The translations under genes were made by a program, and so were the position numbers. This document shows positions 12,838 through 13,607 of a stretch of 13,607 nt of DNA, piece after piece (within the stretch, counting starts at the first letter, position 1; every line of letters begins with the position of its first letter). The stretch comes from 40CM-2-70-7 sp035279865. GTDB taxonomy: Bacteria > Gemmatimonadota > Gemmatimonadetes > Gemmatimonadales > GWC2-71-9. The notes beneath the pieces were generated by a model, which did not search any database, was not told where the DNA came from, and saw only the letters and a program-made list of their open reading frames with translations. Location of the stretch: the NCBI GenBank assembly GCA_035279865.1, contig DATEGY010000167.1, forward strand, positions 1 to 13,607, given 5' to 3'.

Positions 12838-13607
12838 ATGAAGGTGACCCGCGATCACTCCAAGTACGGAGCCGGACGCCCAGGTCCGACCAACCCCCCC
12901 GGCAGGATTTCCCGGGGGGACCGCCCCTCGGAGCCCCCAGCCGAGCCGGTCCGGAACCCTGGAGTGCCCCTCGATCTCGAGCTGGTCAGCTCGATCCGGG
13001 TGAATCGGAGCGCCGTGGAGCGCCGGGCCGCCACCCTTCCCAAGCGCCGGACCGTCAAGAAGGAATGGCAGGCCGCTTGGCTTCTCAGGGCCATCACCTG
13101 CATCGATCTGACCACACTCTCGGGGGACGACACCGCGGGGAATGTGGCCCGCCTGGCGGCGAAGGCCCGGGAGCCCATCCGCCGCGACCTTCTCGACGCC
13201 CTGGGGGCCGCCGATTTGCCCATCCAGGTGGGTGCCGTGTGTGTCTACCATGCACTGGTGCCGGCAGCGGTCCGGGCGCTCGCCGGATCGGGCATTCCGG
13301 TCGCCGCGGTCTCCACGGGGTTCCCGGCCGGATTGTCGCCCCTCGAGCAGCGGGTCCAGGAGGTCAAGGCATCCGTCGAGGCGGGAGCGAAGGAGATCGA
13401 CGTCGTGATCACCCGCGGGCACGTGCTGACCGGCGAGTGGCAGCGGCTCTACGACGAAGTCTGGCGCTTCCGCGAAGCCTGCGGGGGCGCGCACATGAAG
13501 GTCATTCTCGGTACAGGGGAGCTGGCGACTCTGACCAACGTGGCGCGGGCCTCGCGGGTGGCCATGGCGGCCGGCGCGGACTTCATCAAGACGTCCACCG
13601 GGAAGGT
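12838..13607 (+). CDS. deoC: Deoxyribose-phosphate aldolase, animal-like type (partial)
   Basis: Cuts 2-deoxyribose-5-phosphate into glyceraldehyde-3-phosphate and acetaldehyde in deoxynucleoside breakdown (cytoplasm). The first 256 residues are present; the 3' end is off the window. Motifs: RTVKKEWQAAWLL (71-83), CIDLTTLSGDDT (88-99), EIDVVI with D188, MKVILGTGELATLTNV (220-235) and FIKTSTGK with the Schiff-base K251. These match the longer eukaryote-type DERA (about 320 residues, as in human) far more closely than the compact E. coli DeoC. The first 42 residues (Pro/Gly/Arg-rich) are an extension not seen in the animal enzyme; GTG 12964 is an alternative start that would remove it. ATG 12838 is chosen because it follows a plausible leaderless promoter. 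It is divergent from lpxH. Confidence 0.92.
   Translation, partial: MKVTRDHSKYGAGRPGPTNPPGRISRGDRPSEPPAEPVRNPGVPLDLELVSSIRVNRSAVERRAATLPKRRTVKKEWQAAWLLRAITCIDLTTLSGDDTAGNVARLAAKAREPIRRDLLDALGAADLPIQVGAVCVYHALVPAAVRALAGSGIPVAAVSTGFPAGLSPLEQRVQEVKASVEAGAKEIDVVITRGHVLTGEWQRLYDEVWRFREACGGAHMKVILGTGELATLTNVARASRVAMAAGADFIKTSTGK

Noticed and set aside
12295..13494. 399-residue minus-strand frame across lpxH and deoC
   Set aside because: It overlaps lpxH in a different frame and deoC antisense; composition is low-complexity shadow.

Overview
GC-rich, densely packed chromosomal DNA from a Gram-negative bacterium. Several features resemble Gemmatimonadota: proteins with Sec signals ending in '…LGAQ', a DUF5683-type protein next to murI, TTG and GTG starts, and long chains of 4-nt gene overlaps. 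That placement is an inference; there is no rRNA or marker gene to test it. An LpxH-type lipid A enzyme supports an outer membrane. Nineteen protein genes (the last cut by the window end) and one tRNA gene are supported. All genes are on the plus strand except lpxH.

Region 1 (20-4867) is a compact run: TatD-family metal hydrolase, formate-tetrahydrofolate ligase (fhs), RidA imine deaminase, a GNAT acetyltransferase and a secreted TPR protein, with gaps of 1-14 nt or 4-nt overlaps. The first three are metabolic housekeeping genes (nucleic-acid/metal hydrolase, one-carbon entry, enamine detoxification).

Region 2 (4867-4960) is a tRNA gene with anticodon TCA, a 6-bp D stem, a long variable arm and an encoded CCA. 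It is a selenocysteine tRNA (selC), and its first base appears to be the last base of the TPR gene's TAG stop. The organism therefore very probably decodes UGA as selenocysteine, although no selA, selB or obvious selenoprotein lies in the window.

Region 3 (5039-7668) is a set of short genes: a six-cysteine secreted protein, three small membrane or exported proteins, a TfoX N-terminal-domain protein, a four-cysteine secreted protein and a second GNAT enzyme. It is the least understood part of the window. A strong GC-rich hairpin at 5874-5893 separates two of its genes.

Region 4 (7825-12022) is a translationally coupled chain: exported M1-family aminopeptidase, zinc-ribbon protein, diacylglycerol/lipid kinase, DUF5683-like membrane protein and glutamate racemase (murI). 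A 156-nt gap before it holds a CRP/FNR-like palindrome and a promoter-like sequence. The lipid kinase has no ordinary start codon near its conserved N-terminus. Cell-envelope themes dominate: MurI makes D-glutamate for peptidoglycan, and LpxH, convergent and overlapping murI by 11 bp, acts in lipid A synthesis.

Region 5 (12838 to the end) starts a divergently transcribed deoxyribose-phosphate aldolase of the long, animal-like DERA type. It is cut off just after the Schiff-base lysine motif.

No CRISPR array, insertion sequence, phage gene or clear novel defence system is visible. The points most worth a second look are selC and its small-protein neighbourhood, the start of the lipid kinase, and the animal-like DeoC.
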